From Streptomyces lincolnensis (lineage in GTDB: Bacteria > Actinomycetota > Actinomycetes > Streptomycetales > Streptomycetaceae), in the NCBI RefSeq assembly GCF_021173675.1, contig NZ_JAIHON010000007.1, positions 62,001 to 126,000 of the forward strand: a DNA stretch of 64,000 nucleotides, written 5' to 3'. Each line of letters begins with the position of its first letter. The first letter of the stretch is position 1. Position numbers and translations under genes: made by a program. Under the pieces are notes generated by a model that ran no database searches, was not told the origin of the DNA, and saw only the letters and a list, made by a program, of their open reading frames with translations. Shown piece after piece: positions 42,329 through 50,444 of this stretch.

Positions 42329-43762
42329 CTAGGAGAAGCGCGCCCGGAGTTCGGCTTCGAGGGTTTCGAGGGTGCGGCCCTTGGTCTCGGGGACGTAGAG
42401 CTTCACGAAGGTGAGCGAGAGGACACCCGCCACCACGAAGAGGAAGAACGTGTTGGGGACCCCGATCCCGTCGACCAGGGACGGGAAGACCAGCCCGATC
42501 ACGAAATTGGTCAGCCACAGCACCACGGCCGCGACGCCCATCCCGAAGCCGCGCATCCGCATCGGGAAGATCTCCGACAGCATCAGCCAGGTCACCGGCG
42601 AGATCGCACCCTGCTGGAAGGCGAGGAAGGTGACGGTCATGGCGAGCACGGCGTAGGCGCGGGCGTCGCCCGAGGGCAGCGCGAGGGAGAAGACGCCGAT
42701 GCACAACAGGGCGGCGGTGGTGCCGATCTGACCGGTCATCAGCATCGGTCGGCGGGCGACCCGGCCCAGCAGCCAGATGCCGACGAAGGTGGCCAGCACC
42801 GAGATGACGCCGTTGGCGATGTTCGCCGTGAGCGCGGTGTCCGAGGTGAAGCCGGCGTCCTCCAGGATCTGGGTGCCGTAGTACATGATCGTGTTGACGC
42901 CGGTGATCTGCTGCACGATCGCGATGCCGAAGCCGACGAACATCAGCCTGCGCACCCACGGCGTGGACCGCATGTCCTGCCAGCCGCCGAGCTTCTCCCG
43001 CTCCTCCTTGACGGCGAGCGCGGACACCTCGGCGAGCTCGGCCTCGGCCCGCTGCCGCGAGCGCACCTGCTTGAGCACGTCCAGGGCTTCGGTGAAGCGG
43101 GTCCTGGAGGCCAGCCAGCGCGGGCTCTCCGGCATGACCAGCATGCCGAACCACAGCACCACGGCCGGGATCGTGGCGATCACCAGCATCCAGCGCCACA
43201 CCCCGCCGGACTCACCGCCCACCCGGGCGATGGCCGCGTTGGAGGTGAAGGCGAGCAACTGCCCGCTGACGATCATGAGTTCGTTGCGGGTGACCAGCGC
43301 GCCGCGCCGCTCGGCGGGGGACACCTCGGCGAGGTAGACCGGGACGGTCACCGAGGCGCCGCCGACCGCGAGACCGAGCACGAAGCGGGCCACCACCATG
43401 ACCGCGGTGTTCGGCGCGAGCGTGCAGCCGAGCGCGCCGACGAAGAACACCACGGCCAGGACGAGAATCGTCCGGCGGCGGCCCCGCGCGTCGGACAGCC
43501 GCCCGCCGGTGACCGCGCCCAGGGCGGCACCCAGCAGCAGCGAACTGGTGACCATGCCCTCGGTGAAGGGCGTCAGACCGAGGTCGTCGGTCATGTACGG
43601 CAGAGCGCCGTTGATCACGCCCGTGTCGTAGCCGAAGAGCAGTCCGCCGAAGGTGGCGATGACGGTGATGAGCCGCAGCCGCCGTGAGACCTTCCGGCAT
43701 GCCGCGTCCGCGGCGGGCGGGGCCGGAACGGGGGCCTGCGCCGCGTCGTCCCTGACATCCAT
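42329..43762 (-). CDS. iolT: IolT-like MFS myo-inositol/polyol transporter
   Basis: A 477-aa sugar-porter family protein with 12 spans. It matches the Bacillus IolT inositol transporters over its whole length in my reading: FGGLLFGYDTGVINGALPYM, GGASVTVPVYLAE, VQQITGVNTIMYYG, FAFQQGAISPVTWLM-like and PETKGRTLE. It should import myo-inositol or a related polyol with protons. Its start is 9 bp after the small remnant gene. Together with the dehydrogenase and IolH-like enzyme it forms a peripheral inositol-type operon. The central iolABCD genes are not in the window. Confidence 0.88.
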   Translation of the reverse strand: MDVRDDAAQAPVPAPPAADAACRKVSRRLRLITVIATFGGLLFGYDTGVINGALPYMTDDLGLTPFTEGMVTSSLLLGAALGAVTGGRLSDARGRRRTILVLAVVFFVGALGCTLAPNTAVMVVARFVLGLAVGGASVTVPVYLAEVSPAERRGALVTRNELMIVSGQLLAFTSNAAIARVGGESGGVWRWMLVIATIPAVVLWFGMLVMPESPRWLASRTRFTEALDVLKQVRSRQRAEAELAEVSALAVKEEREKLGGWQDMRSTPWVRRLMFVGFGIAIVQQITGVNTIMYYGTQILEDAGFTSDTALTANIANGVISVLATFVGIWLLGRVARRPMLMTGQIGTTAALLCIGVFSLALPSGDARAYAVLAMTVTFLAFQQGAISPVTWLMLSEIFPMRMRGFGMGVAAVVLWLTNFVIGLVFPSLVDGIGVPNTFFLFVVAGVLSLTFVKLYVPETKGRTLETLEAELRARFS

Positions 43763-43771
43763 GGCCGCCTC

Positions 43772-44170
43772 CTACCGGTTGATGATCGGGCGTCGGGTAC
43801 CCGACAGGCCGCAGCCGGTCGGATGCTCACGCGTACCGATCGCGACGGGCGGCGGTGCCTCGGGAGCGCACGGGTACAGGTCCTGCTCGACGATGACGAA
43901 CAACTCGGCGTCCAGCTCGGAGAGTTCGGCGACCACACCGGCGGGGTCCGGCACACCGGCCGAGGGCGACACGCGCGGGTCGGTGGGGAGGTAGCCGTAG
44001 GGGCCGAGCTCCAGCCACGTGTACCCGGCCTGCGCGAGCTCGTCGAGGAAGCGGGTGTACGACACCTGGTGCTCGTCCTCGGGGAACCAGATCCCCCAGG
44101 AGTCGGGGGCGGATCCCAGGTACAGGTTGCCCGCGGTGGTGCGGGGCGGGGTCGGTGGCGCCGTTGCCAT
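43772..44170 (-). pseudogene. Internally deleted sugar phosphate isomerase/epimerase remnant
   Basis: A 132-aa reading frame. Residues about 15-63 (GSAPDSWGIWFPEDE to GPYGYLPTDP) look like the N-terminus, and about 70-125 (GVPDPAGVVAELSELD, VIVEQDLYPC, PPPVAIGTREH) look like the C-terminus, of a roughly 300-aa TIM-barrel isomerase of the IolE type. The middle of about 180 residues, with the metal ligands, seems to be missing, joined in frame. The family match is from memory. An intact AAGGA site and ATG 44170 remain, and it is the first gene of the operon, so it is probably still translated but not active as an isomerase. Confidence 0.7.
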
Positions 44171-44244
44171 GGAGTGTCCTTGGGGGAAGGGGACGGGGGT
44201 CGGTTGAGGGTGGGGGAGTGGAATCCCTTTCGCTGCCGCGCGCT

Positions 44245-44260
44245 ACTAGCGCGCTCTAGT
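44245..44260. promoter_or_regulatory. LacI operator O1 (inositol-type operon / lacI gap)
   Basis: ACTAGCGCGCTCTAGT: palindromic arms ACTAG and CTAGT with GCGC core. The 14-mer from 44247 to 44260 is identical to 46713-46726 upstream of the binding-protein gene. It lies just downstream of the minus-strand -10 box, over the expected RNA start. Confidence 0.75.
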
Positions 44261-44266
44261 GCGAGT

Positions 44267-44296
44267 ACGATGACCCCTGTCCAAATGTCATGTCAA
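44267..44296 (-). promoter_or_regulatory. Promoter of the inositol-type operon
   Basis: On the minus strand: TTGACA (44296-44291), 18-nt spacer, CATCGT (44272-44267). Same layout as the promoter at 46734-46762, with the operator directly after the -10 box in both. Confidence 0.62.
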
Positions 44297-44360
44297 TACC
44301 TTGTTGCCGAGGCATCTCTCGGCCGGCCCAGGGTGGGCTCCGTCGAAGGGTGGGTCACAG

Positions 44361-45392
44361 GTGGATGCATCGGGCAAGCAGCGGCCCACGATGGCGGACG
44401 TCGCCGCGAAGGCGGGCGTCTCCCGGGCGCTCGTCTCGATCGTGTTCCGCAACCAGCCGGGGGCGAGCGAGGAGACCCGGCAGCGGGTGCTCCGGGTGGC
44501 CGACGAGATCGGCTACCGGCCCGACAGTGCGGCCCGGCTGCTGGCGCGCGGTCGCAGCCGCACCATCGGCGTGATGTTCACCGTGCACCAGACCTTCCAC
44601 ACGGACCTCATCGAGGGCATCTATCCGGAGGCGGAACGCCTCGGCTACGACGTGCTGCTCTCCGCGGCCGCTCAGGGGCGCAGCGAGGAGAAGGCCGTGG
44701 AGGCGCTGCTCGGGCACCGGTGCGAGGCGCTGATCCTGCTCGGCCCGGACGCGGAGCCCGGCTATCTCGACGAGCTGGGGAAGCGGGCGGTCACCGTCTC
44801 GGTGAGCCGACGCGTTCCCGGGGCCCGGGTGGACTTCGTGCACAGCGCCGAGGGCAAGGGTGTGCGGCAGGCGATGGACCACCTGGTGGAGTTGGGGCAC
44901 CGCCGGATCGTGCACGTCGACGGCGGGCGCGGTCCCGGGTCGGCCGAGCGGCGGCGTTCGTACCGGGCCTCGATGCGTCGGCACGGGCTGGAGGCCGAGG
45001 CGCGGGTCATTCCCGGGGCGCACACCGAGGAGTCCGGTATCGAAACCGGCCGCCTGCTGCTCGCCGAGCGGGACCGGGGGCAGTCCTTGCCGACAGCGGT
45101 CCTGGCGGGCAACGACCGATGTGCCATGGGCCTGTTGATGGCGCTGACGCGGTCCGGGGTGGAGGTGCCGCGTGACCTGTCCGTGGTCGGGTACGACGAC
45201 AGCCACCTCTCCCATCTCATGCCGATCGGGCTGACGACTGTCCGTCAGGACGCGGGGTTGATGGCGGAACACGCGGTGCGGTTCGCCGTGGAGCGGTTGC
45301 GGGACCCGGAGTCGGAGCCGCGGGAGGCGGTGCTGGACCCCAAGCTGGTGGTGCGGGGGAGCAGCGGACCTGCCCCGGAAACGTCGGCCTGA
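44361..45392 (+). CDS. LacI family regulator of the inositol-type locus
   Basis: A 343-aa LacI/GalR repressor. Helix-turn-helix at about 10-55 (TMADVAAKAGVSRALVSIVF), hinge LLARGRSRTIGVMF, then the sugar-sensing domain (AVLAGNDRCAMGLL, VVGYDDSHLSHL). GTG 44361 is taken as start; AGGG and ACAG lie upstream but no perfect Shine-Dalgarno sequence. Operators that should be its targets lie in the gap to the divergent IolT operon and upstream of the convergent binding-protein gene. The effector is probably the imported polyol or sugar. Confidence 0.9.
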   Translation: MDASGKQRPTMADVAAKAGVSRALVSIVFRNQPGASEETRQRVLRVADEIGYRPDSAARLLARGRSRTIGVMFTVHQTFHTDLIEGIYPEAERLGYDVLLSAAAQGRSEEKAVEALLGHRCEALILLGPDAEPGYLDELGKRAVTVSVSRRVPGARVDFVHSAEGKGVRQAMDHLVELGHRRIVHVDGGRGPGSAERRRSYRASMRRHGLEAEARVIPGAHTEESGIETGRLLLAERDRGQSLPTAVLAGNDRCAMGLLMALTRSGVEVPRDLSVVGYDDSHLSHLMPIGLTTVRQDAGLMAEHAVRFAVERLRDPESEPREAVLDPKLVVRGSSGPAPETSA

Positions 45393-45461
45393 GCGCGGTC
45401 TTCGAGGGGCCGGACGGACGGTTCCGGGGCACTGGGCAGGCAGGAGGCGGCGGGAGAACGG

Positions 45462-46466
45462 CTACCGGGTTCCCTTGGCCGCGAACTCGGCCACCGCATC
45501 GACGTTGTCGTTGGTGATGAACGCCGGTCCGGTGAGCACGGGCGCGGTGCCGCCGCCGCTGAAGTTGCCGTTGGTCTTGTACAGCCACAGCGCGTCCACG
45601 GCCAAGTAGCCCTGGAGGTAGGGCTGTTGGTCCACGGCGAACTGGATCGTGCCGTTCTGGACGGCCTTCACCAGCTCCTTGTTGAGGTCGAAGGTGGCGA
45701 TCTTGGCCTTGGACCCCGCGTCGCCGAGCGACTGCACCGCCGTCAGGGCGATCGGGGCGCCCAGGGTGACGACCTGGTCGATGGAGGAGTCCTGCTTGAG
45801 CTTGGCGGTGATCGTCGACTTCACGGACGGCATGTCGGTGCCGTTGACGTAGAGGATGTCGGTCCTGCCGCTGAAGCCCTGCTCGAGACCGGCGCAACGG
45901 GATTCCAGGGCGACCTGTCCCTGCTCCTGGATGACGCACAGGGCGTGCCGGGCGCCGAGCCGGTTCAGCCGTTCACCGAAGGCCTGGCCCGCGATGTTCT
46001 CGTCCTGCCCGAAGTACTCGAGCATGCCGAGTTCCTTCCAGGCGCCGACGCCGGAGTTGAAGCCGACGACCGGGATGCCGGCCGCCTCGGCCTTGGCCAC
46101 CACGTCCTTCATGGCCTCCGGTTTGGCGGCGGTGAGCGCGATGCCGTCGACCTTCTGGTCGATCGCGTTCTGCACCAGGTTGGCCTGGTTGCCGGCGCTG
46201 GGGTCGCTGGAGTAGACGAGCTTGATGTTGTCCTTGGCGGCAGCCGCCGCGGCGCCCTTGCGGATGAGGTCCCAGAAGGTGTCACCGGGGGCGGCGTGCG
46301 TGACCATGGCCACCGTCATGCGCGGGGTGTCGGCCCTGCCCGCGGAGACGGCGGCTCCGCCCTCCTCGGCCTTCTTGCCGCCGGAGCCGCTGGAACAGCC
46401 GGCGGCGAACAGGGCGCCCGCCAGGACGGTGGCGGTCAGGGCCGCGGTCCGATGGTGTCTGTGCAT
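45462..46466 (-). CDS. Sugar ABC transporter substrate-binding lipoprotein (RbsB type), orphan
   Basis: A 334-aa periplasmic-binding-protein-like lipoprotein. Signal peptide with lipobox LFAAGC-SS near residue 24, then a sugar-binding type 1 fold (TVAMVTHAAPGDTFWDLIRKG; AIDQKVDGIALTAAKPEAM; GIPVVGFNSGV; TFDLNKELV; VDQQPYLQGYLAVDAL), as in ribose/inositol binders. No permease or ATPase gene is beside it. It has its own TTGACA promoter and the same operator as the IolT operon. It may serve an unlinked importer, act as a sensor, or be a relic of a lost transporter. Confidence 0.9.
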   Translation of the reverse strand: MHRHHRTAALTATVLAGALFAAGCSSGSGGKKAEEGGAAVSAGRADTPRMTVAMVTHAAPGDTFWDLIRKGAAAAAAKDNIKLVYSSDPSAGNQANLVQNAIDQKVDGIALTAAKPEAMKDVVAKAEAAGIPVVGFNSGVGAWKELGMLEYFGQDENIAGQAFGERLNRLGARHALCVIQEQGQVALESRCAGLEQGFSGRTDILYVNGTDMPSVKSTITAKLKQDSSIDQVVTLGAPIALTAVQSLGDAGSKAKIATFDLNKELVKAVQNGTIQFAVDQQPYLQGYLAVDALWLYKTNGNFSGGGTAPVLTGPAFITNDNVDAVAEFAAKGTR

Positions 46467-46694
46467 GTCCCTCGCACCTCACTGTGCTCGTTGGGGTCGT
46501 GCTTGTGCTCGTGCTCGTCGGGATCCGTGTCGCGGTGGGGGAGCGGCCGACGGTGCCGACGGCCCGCGGTCGCCGATGCCGTGGTGACGGCGGTGCGCCG
46601 TGGGGGCGGTCAGGGGGAGCGGTCGCGCGGAAGCGGTTGCAGGGAAGCGGTCGCGCGGAAGCGGTCATGGGTGCGACCGCCTGCGTTGCGATGA
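46467..46694. other. 5' leader region of the binding-protein gene
   Basis: About 230 bp between the predicted RNA start and the binding-protein ATG. It contains a tandem 27-bp repeat (46617-46643 and 46644-46670, both based on GCGGTCGCGCGGAAGCGGT) and a TCGTGCT-type short repeat near 46497-46520. No gene seen. A long leader of this kind could fold into stable structure. Confidence 0.45.
46617..46670. repeat. Two tandem 27-bp repeats
   Basis: 46617-46643 and 46644-46670 differ at about four positions; each contains GCGGTCGCGCGGAAGCGGT. It lies in the untranslated leader of the binding-protein gene. Confidence 0.6.
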
Positions 46695-46729
46695 GCTACT
46701 AGAGCGCGTCATTAGCGCGCTCTAGTAGC
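46695..46729. promoter_or_regulatory. LacI operator O2 (binding-protein gene), double site
   Basis: GCTACTAGAGCGCG (46695-46708) and CGCGCTCTAGTAGC (46716-46729) are 14-bp perfect inverted arms with a 7-nt spacer. Each arm carries the CTAG-n-GCGC half of O1, and 46713-46726 equals 44247-44260. It starts 5 bp after the -10 box on the minus strand. Confidence 0.78.
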
Positions 46730-46733
46730 AGGT

Positions 46734-46762
46734 ACTATGAGACCGCTCTCCAGGCTTGTCAA
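46734..46762 (-). promoter_or_regulatory. Promoter of the binding-protein gene
   Basis: On the minus strand: TTGACA (46762-46757), 17-nt spacer, CATAGT (46739-46734). A consensus -35 box, rare in this genome window, shared with the IolT operon promoter. Confidence 0.65.
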
Positions 46763-46905
46763 TCGGTTTGTCATGACGTTTCGACAAGGACCGTGACCGC
46801 CCGGATGAGCATGTCCGGCCGACGCCGGAGTGGGCACCGACATCGGCTGTGGCTGGACGAGCAGGCCGGAGCGCTGCTGTTTCTGGAGCGCGGGGCCGTC
46901 GATCG

Positions 46906-48966
46906 CTACGGGACCCGGACCGTTCCGGCGCTCACCTCGATGCGGTCGTCGGCGGGCGGTGTGGTGGTCATGGGCGGGACGTGAGCGGGCGTGAGGGCGG
47001 GTGCCCGGCCAGGGATGCCGCCCCGGGGAGTGGTGTGGACGACCTGGCTGGGTGGGAGGCCGGTGCCGTGGCGGAGGTGGTCCCACATCAGGTCCAGGGC
47101 CTGCTGGTAGTAGTGGCCGAGGGGTATGTAGCGGGTGTCCCAGCCGGGTTGCGTGGAGTCGGAGTGGTGGGCGTGGGTGATCTCGACGTACCTCATCTCA
47201 CCGTGTCCGGTGCGGGAGTTGAGGCCCAGGTAGGGGCGTGAGCTGTGGTTGACGGGGACGCGGGTGTCGTCGCGGCCCTGGACGACGAGGGTGGGGGTGC
47301 CGTGCAGGTCGCCGGTGCGGCGGGTGGCGTCCAGGCCGGCGGTGACACGGCGGGCCCAGGCGCGTTCGGCGGGCGGGGCGTCGGGCCGGGGGAAGGCGAG
47401 GCGGAGCACACAGCGTTCGCCGCGCAGGTTGTAGTCGTGGCGGCCGTCGGCGCCGCGGGACCTGGTGTCGGCGACGGGACCGCCGGGTGAGTTCTCGTCG
47501 ATGAGGACACCGGGGGCGGGGGCGCGGCCCGCGTTGGTGACGAACGCGCCCGCCAGTTCGGCCGCGGTGTACGGGGCCGGCCTGCCGTCGCCGTCGGTGC
47601 GGGCCCAGCCGTATCCGCACAGCGAGTCGGTCACCGAGGCGCGGGCGAAGCTCATGGCGTACGAGGCCGGGGTCTGCGGGTCGTAGTGCGCGACCTGGAG
47701 ATAGGCCGACTGCGGCTGGAATCCCGCCCGGACCAGGGCCTCTTGTGCGAGTCGGGGCAGTCCGGCCGTGCCGGCCCGGGCCGCGGCACGGCGGGTGATG
47801 AGGCGCGGGTCGTCCCCGACCAGGGCGGTGCAGCGGCGCCGGGCCGCGTCGGTGTCCAGGGCCGCGTAGCCGGGCGCGGTGGGTTCCGTGAGCGCGGCGC
47901 ACGGCTGGAGCAGCGAGGCTAGAGCGCCGTACCGGAGCAGGGGCAGGCCCGCCGACCGGATCAGGCGGTCGCCCTCCAGGACCCGGACGCCCCGGAGCGG
48001 GGCCAGGTTCAGCTGCGGCTCCGAGGCGACGACCGCGTCGAGGAGCCCGCCGTGGTCCTCCTCGCCCGCCGCGATCGCCGCGCCGCCGCCGTTGGAGACG
48101 CCGGTGGCGATGACCGTCGTGGTGGCCGGGGTGTAGCCGCCGGGTGGGGCTCCGGCGCGGCGGTCGCGGTTGAGCAGGGCGAGGGTCAGCTCCACCGAAC
48201 GCAGCACGTCACGGCCCCAGCCGGCCTGCGGGTTCGCTCCGCCGTGGGCCGTCTTGGACGCCACCCGGTAGGGGCGTTGGGTGTCGAACCGGGCGCGTTC
48301 CTCCTCGCTCAGGCCCGCGTCGAACGCGGCGCGGTCGCCGATGCTCGCGCGCGGGCCCGTGGTCCCGTCGTAGGACATGACCGTGCCGGAGTGCAGGTCC
48401 TCGAAGGCCGGGCCCATGCCCTTGTCGGTGTAGGCGACGGCGCAGCGGCGGTGCAGGGCCCACGCTCCGGCCGAACCGGCCGTGCTGTAGACGCCCGCCA
48501 GGCCGGTCGCGGGCGCGGCGACCACGCAGGGGCGGGCCCGGTCGAAGGCGTCGGGGATCTGGACGACGATGCCGGTGCGGTCCGCCGTCGCGCGGTACTC
48601 GACACCGGCCGCCTTGCCGTCGCCCGGCACGGGCCGTCCGCGGTCGACGTTCGCGCCGTACAGCCGCCCCAGGCCGCCGCCGTCTCCGGCGGACAGGCCC
48701 GCCGACGCCCACAGCGCGCGGCGGCGCAGTTCGGCGGCGGTGGGGTGGTCGGGGTCCGCGTACGGGGGTGGGGTGGCGGCGCGCAGGCCGGCGAAGCCGA
48801 GGCCGCCGGTGAGGAGGTCGTCGCCCTGGCCGTCGTCGTAGCGGATGGAGGTCAACTCATCGATGTACGACGGGACATGAGAACTCGGACGGGCGGTGTG
48901 GGCTGTCGCGGGGAGGGTGGTGACGGCCGCGGTGATGGCGAGGAACAGGGCAAGTCCGGTGCGCAT
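46906..48966 (-). CDS. Secreted D-(-)-3-hydroxybutyrate oligomer hydrolase
   Basis: A 686-aa extracellular hydrolase of the 3HB-oligomer hydrolase family, which splits oligomers released from poly(3-hydroxybutyrate). Signal peptide at 1-22 (cleavage near ATA). DDLLTGGLGFAGL near residue 50, YTDKGMGP and the nucleophile motif GVSNGGGAA with Ser291 are family features. A late VVQGRDDTRVPVNHSSRPY carries the acid, and ITHAHHSDS the likely His. It is monocistronic as seen, with no PHB depolymerase or phasin gene beside it. The family is best known from proteobacteria. Confidence 0.87.
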   Translation of the reverse strand: MRTGLALFLAITAAVTTLPATAHTARPSSHVPSYIDELTSIRYDDGQGDDLLTGGLGFAGLRAATPPPYADPDHPTAAELRRRALWASAGLSAGDGGGLGRLYGANVDRGRPVPGDGKAAGVEYRATADRTGIVVQIPDAFDRARPCVVAAPATGLAGVYSTAGSAGAWALHRRCAVAYTDKGMGPAFEDLHSGTVMSYDGTTGPRASIGDRAAFDAGLSEEERARFDTQRPYRVASKTAHGGANPQAGWGRDVLRSVELTLALLNRDRRAGAPPGGYTPATTTVIATGVSNGGGAAIAAGEEDHGGLLDAVVASEPQLNLAPLRGVRVLEGDRLIRSAGLPLLRYGALASLLQPCAALTEPTAPGYAALDTDAARRRCTALVGDDPRLITRRAAARAGTAGLPRLAQEALVRAGFQPQSAYLQVAHYDPQTPASYAMSFARASVTDSLCGYGWARTDGDGRPAPYTAAELAGAFVTNAGRAPAPGVLIDENSPGGPVADTRSRGADGRHDYNLRGERCVLRLAFPRPDAPPAERAWARRVTAGLDATRRTGDLHGTPTLVVQGRDDTRVPVNHSSRPYLGLNSRTGHGEMRYVEITHAHHSDSTQPGWDTRYIPLGHYYQQALDLMWDHLRHGTGLPPSQVVHTTPRGGIPGRAPALTPAHVPPMTTTPPADDRIEVSAGTVRVP

Positions 48967-48985
48967 CAGGACTCCTGACGGTCAG

Positions 48986-50299
48986 TCACAGAGGAAGGGC
49001 ACCGGTCGCCACGGCCGTAGCCGTCATCACCAGCGTCGTGCCGAACGCCCAGCGGAAGATGAACCGTTGGTGCTCGCCGAGCTGGACGCCGGTCAGGCCG
49101 ATGAGGATGAAGGTGGCGGCGGTGAGCGGGCTGAGCGGGAAGCCTGTGGTCATCTGGCCGAGGACGGCGGCGCGGGCGATCTCCGCGTGGCCGGTGCCGA
49201 AGGCCTCGGCGGTGCCGGCCAGGACGGGCAGGACGCCGAAGTAGTAGGCGTCCGGGGTGAAGACGAGGCTGAGCGGCATGCCGGTGACGGCGACGATGAC
49301 CGGGAGGTGCCCGCCGACGCTGTCCGGCAGGACCTCGACCATCGCCTCGGCCATCTGCCCGATCATGCCGGTGCCGGTGAGGACGCCGGTGAACACGCCG
49401 GCCGCGAAGATCATGGCGGTGACCAGGACGACGCTCTTGCTGTGCTTCTCCAGCAGCGTCTGCTGGTCCTCCCAGCGCGGGTGGTTGACGAGCAGTGCGA
49501 TCACGAAGGCGACCACGAACAGCACGGGCAGCGGCATGGTCTCCAGCACCAGGCAGACCAGCAGGGCGACGGTGAGCAGCAGGTTGAACACCGTCAGGGC
49601 GCGCGGGGGAGTGGCCGTCACCCGCGGGGTGCCGGGCCCGTCGCCGACGGCCGCCGTCGCTTCCGCGCGCTCCTCGGGGGCCAGGCTGCCCAGGCGGGTG
49701 CGTTCGCGGCGGCCGATGAGGTAGGCGGCCAGCAGCACCCACACGATGCCCGCCCCGAGGGCCGGGAGCAACGGCGTGATGATGTCGGAGGTGTCGAGCT
49801 TGAGCGCGGCGGCGGCCCGAGCGGTCGGACCGCCCCACGGCACCAGGTTCATCAGGCCCGCGCCGAGGGCGACGATCCCGGCGAGCACCAGACGGCTCAT
49901 GCCGAGGCGCCGGTAGACCGGCAGCAGCGCGGAGACGGTGATGAGGAAGGTGGACGCGCCGTCGCCGTCGAGGGCGACGCAGATCGTCAGCACCGCGGTG
50001 CCGACCGCGATGCGCACCGGGTCCCCCTGGGCGGAGCGCAGGATCGCGCGGATCAGCGGTTCGAAGAGACCGGCGTCGATCATCAGGCTGAAGTAGAGGA
50101 CCGCGAACGCGATCATGATGCCGGTGGGCGCGACCTTGGTCAGACCGTCCAGGGCCATCGGCCCGATGTCGCCCCCGTGCCCGCCGACGAGCGCGGCCAG
50201 CACCGGCAACAGCACCAGGGCGACCAGGACCGACACCCGTTTGGTCATGGTGAGCAGCAAAAACGCGCCGATGGTGCAGAAGCCGAGTGCCGCCAGCAT
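48986..50299 (-). CDS. CitMHS family citrate/metal-citrate transporter
   Basis: A 437-aa secondary transporter of about 12 spans, of the CitM/CitH (CitMHS) family, which imports citrate as a complex with Mg2+ or Ca2+ and protons. Conserved runs: VALDGDGASTFLITVSALLPVY, LMNLVPWGGPTARAAAAL and MPLSLVFTPDAYYFGVLPVL. ATG 50299 has GAGGAAG upstream. It is divergent from a LysR regulator and head-to-head with a CoA-transferase/lyase pair, so citrate or a related acid such as citramalate is the likely cargo. Confidence 0.92.
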   Translation of the reverse strand: MLAALGFCTIGAFLLLTMTKRVSVLVALVLLPVLAALVGGHGGDIGPMALDGLTKVAPTGIMIAFAVLYFSLMIDAGLFEPLIRAILRSAQGDPVRIAVGTAVLTICVALDGDGASTFLITVSALLPVYRRLGMSRLVLAGIVALGAGLMNLVPWGGPTARAAAALKLDTSDIITPLLPALGAGIVWVLLAAYLIGRRERTRLGSLAPEERAEATAAVGDGPGTPRVTATPPRALTVFNLLLTVALLVCLVLETMPLPVLFVVAFVIALLVNHPRWEDQQTLLEKHSKSVVLVTAMIFAAGVFTGVLTGTGMIGQMAEAMVEVLPDSVGGHLPVIVAVTGMPLSLVFTPDAYYFGVLPVLAGTAEAFGTGHAEIARAAVLGQMTTGFPLSPLTAATFILIGLTGVQLGEHQRFIFRWAFGTTLVMTATAVATGALPL

Positions 50300-50390
50300 G
50301 ATCCCGCCCACTTCCTCGTCCGGCCGGTGTTGCCGACGAGTGTCCGAGCGCGGAAAGATCCGCGTCCAGCATCGAACACGCATCTGTCCA

Positions 50391-50403
50391 TGCGTTTGGC
50401 GCA
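50391..50403. promoter_or_regulatory. Candidate LysR box (T-N11-A)
   Basis: TGCGTTTGGCGCA: 4-bp inverted arms TGCG/CGCA in a T-N11-A frame, in the 145-bp gap between the CitMHS and LysR genes. Single site, modest support. Confidence 0.4.
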
Positions 50404-50444
50404 ACAGTTCCCCCGGACGACCGGCACGCCTACGCTCGCGCACC

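Noticed and set aside
46793..46984. A 63-codon frame beside the binding-protein promoter
   Set aside because: No ribosome-binding site, no homology that I recognise, and it overlaps the 3' end of the oligomer hydrolase gene in antisense.
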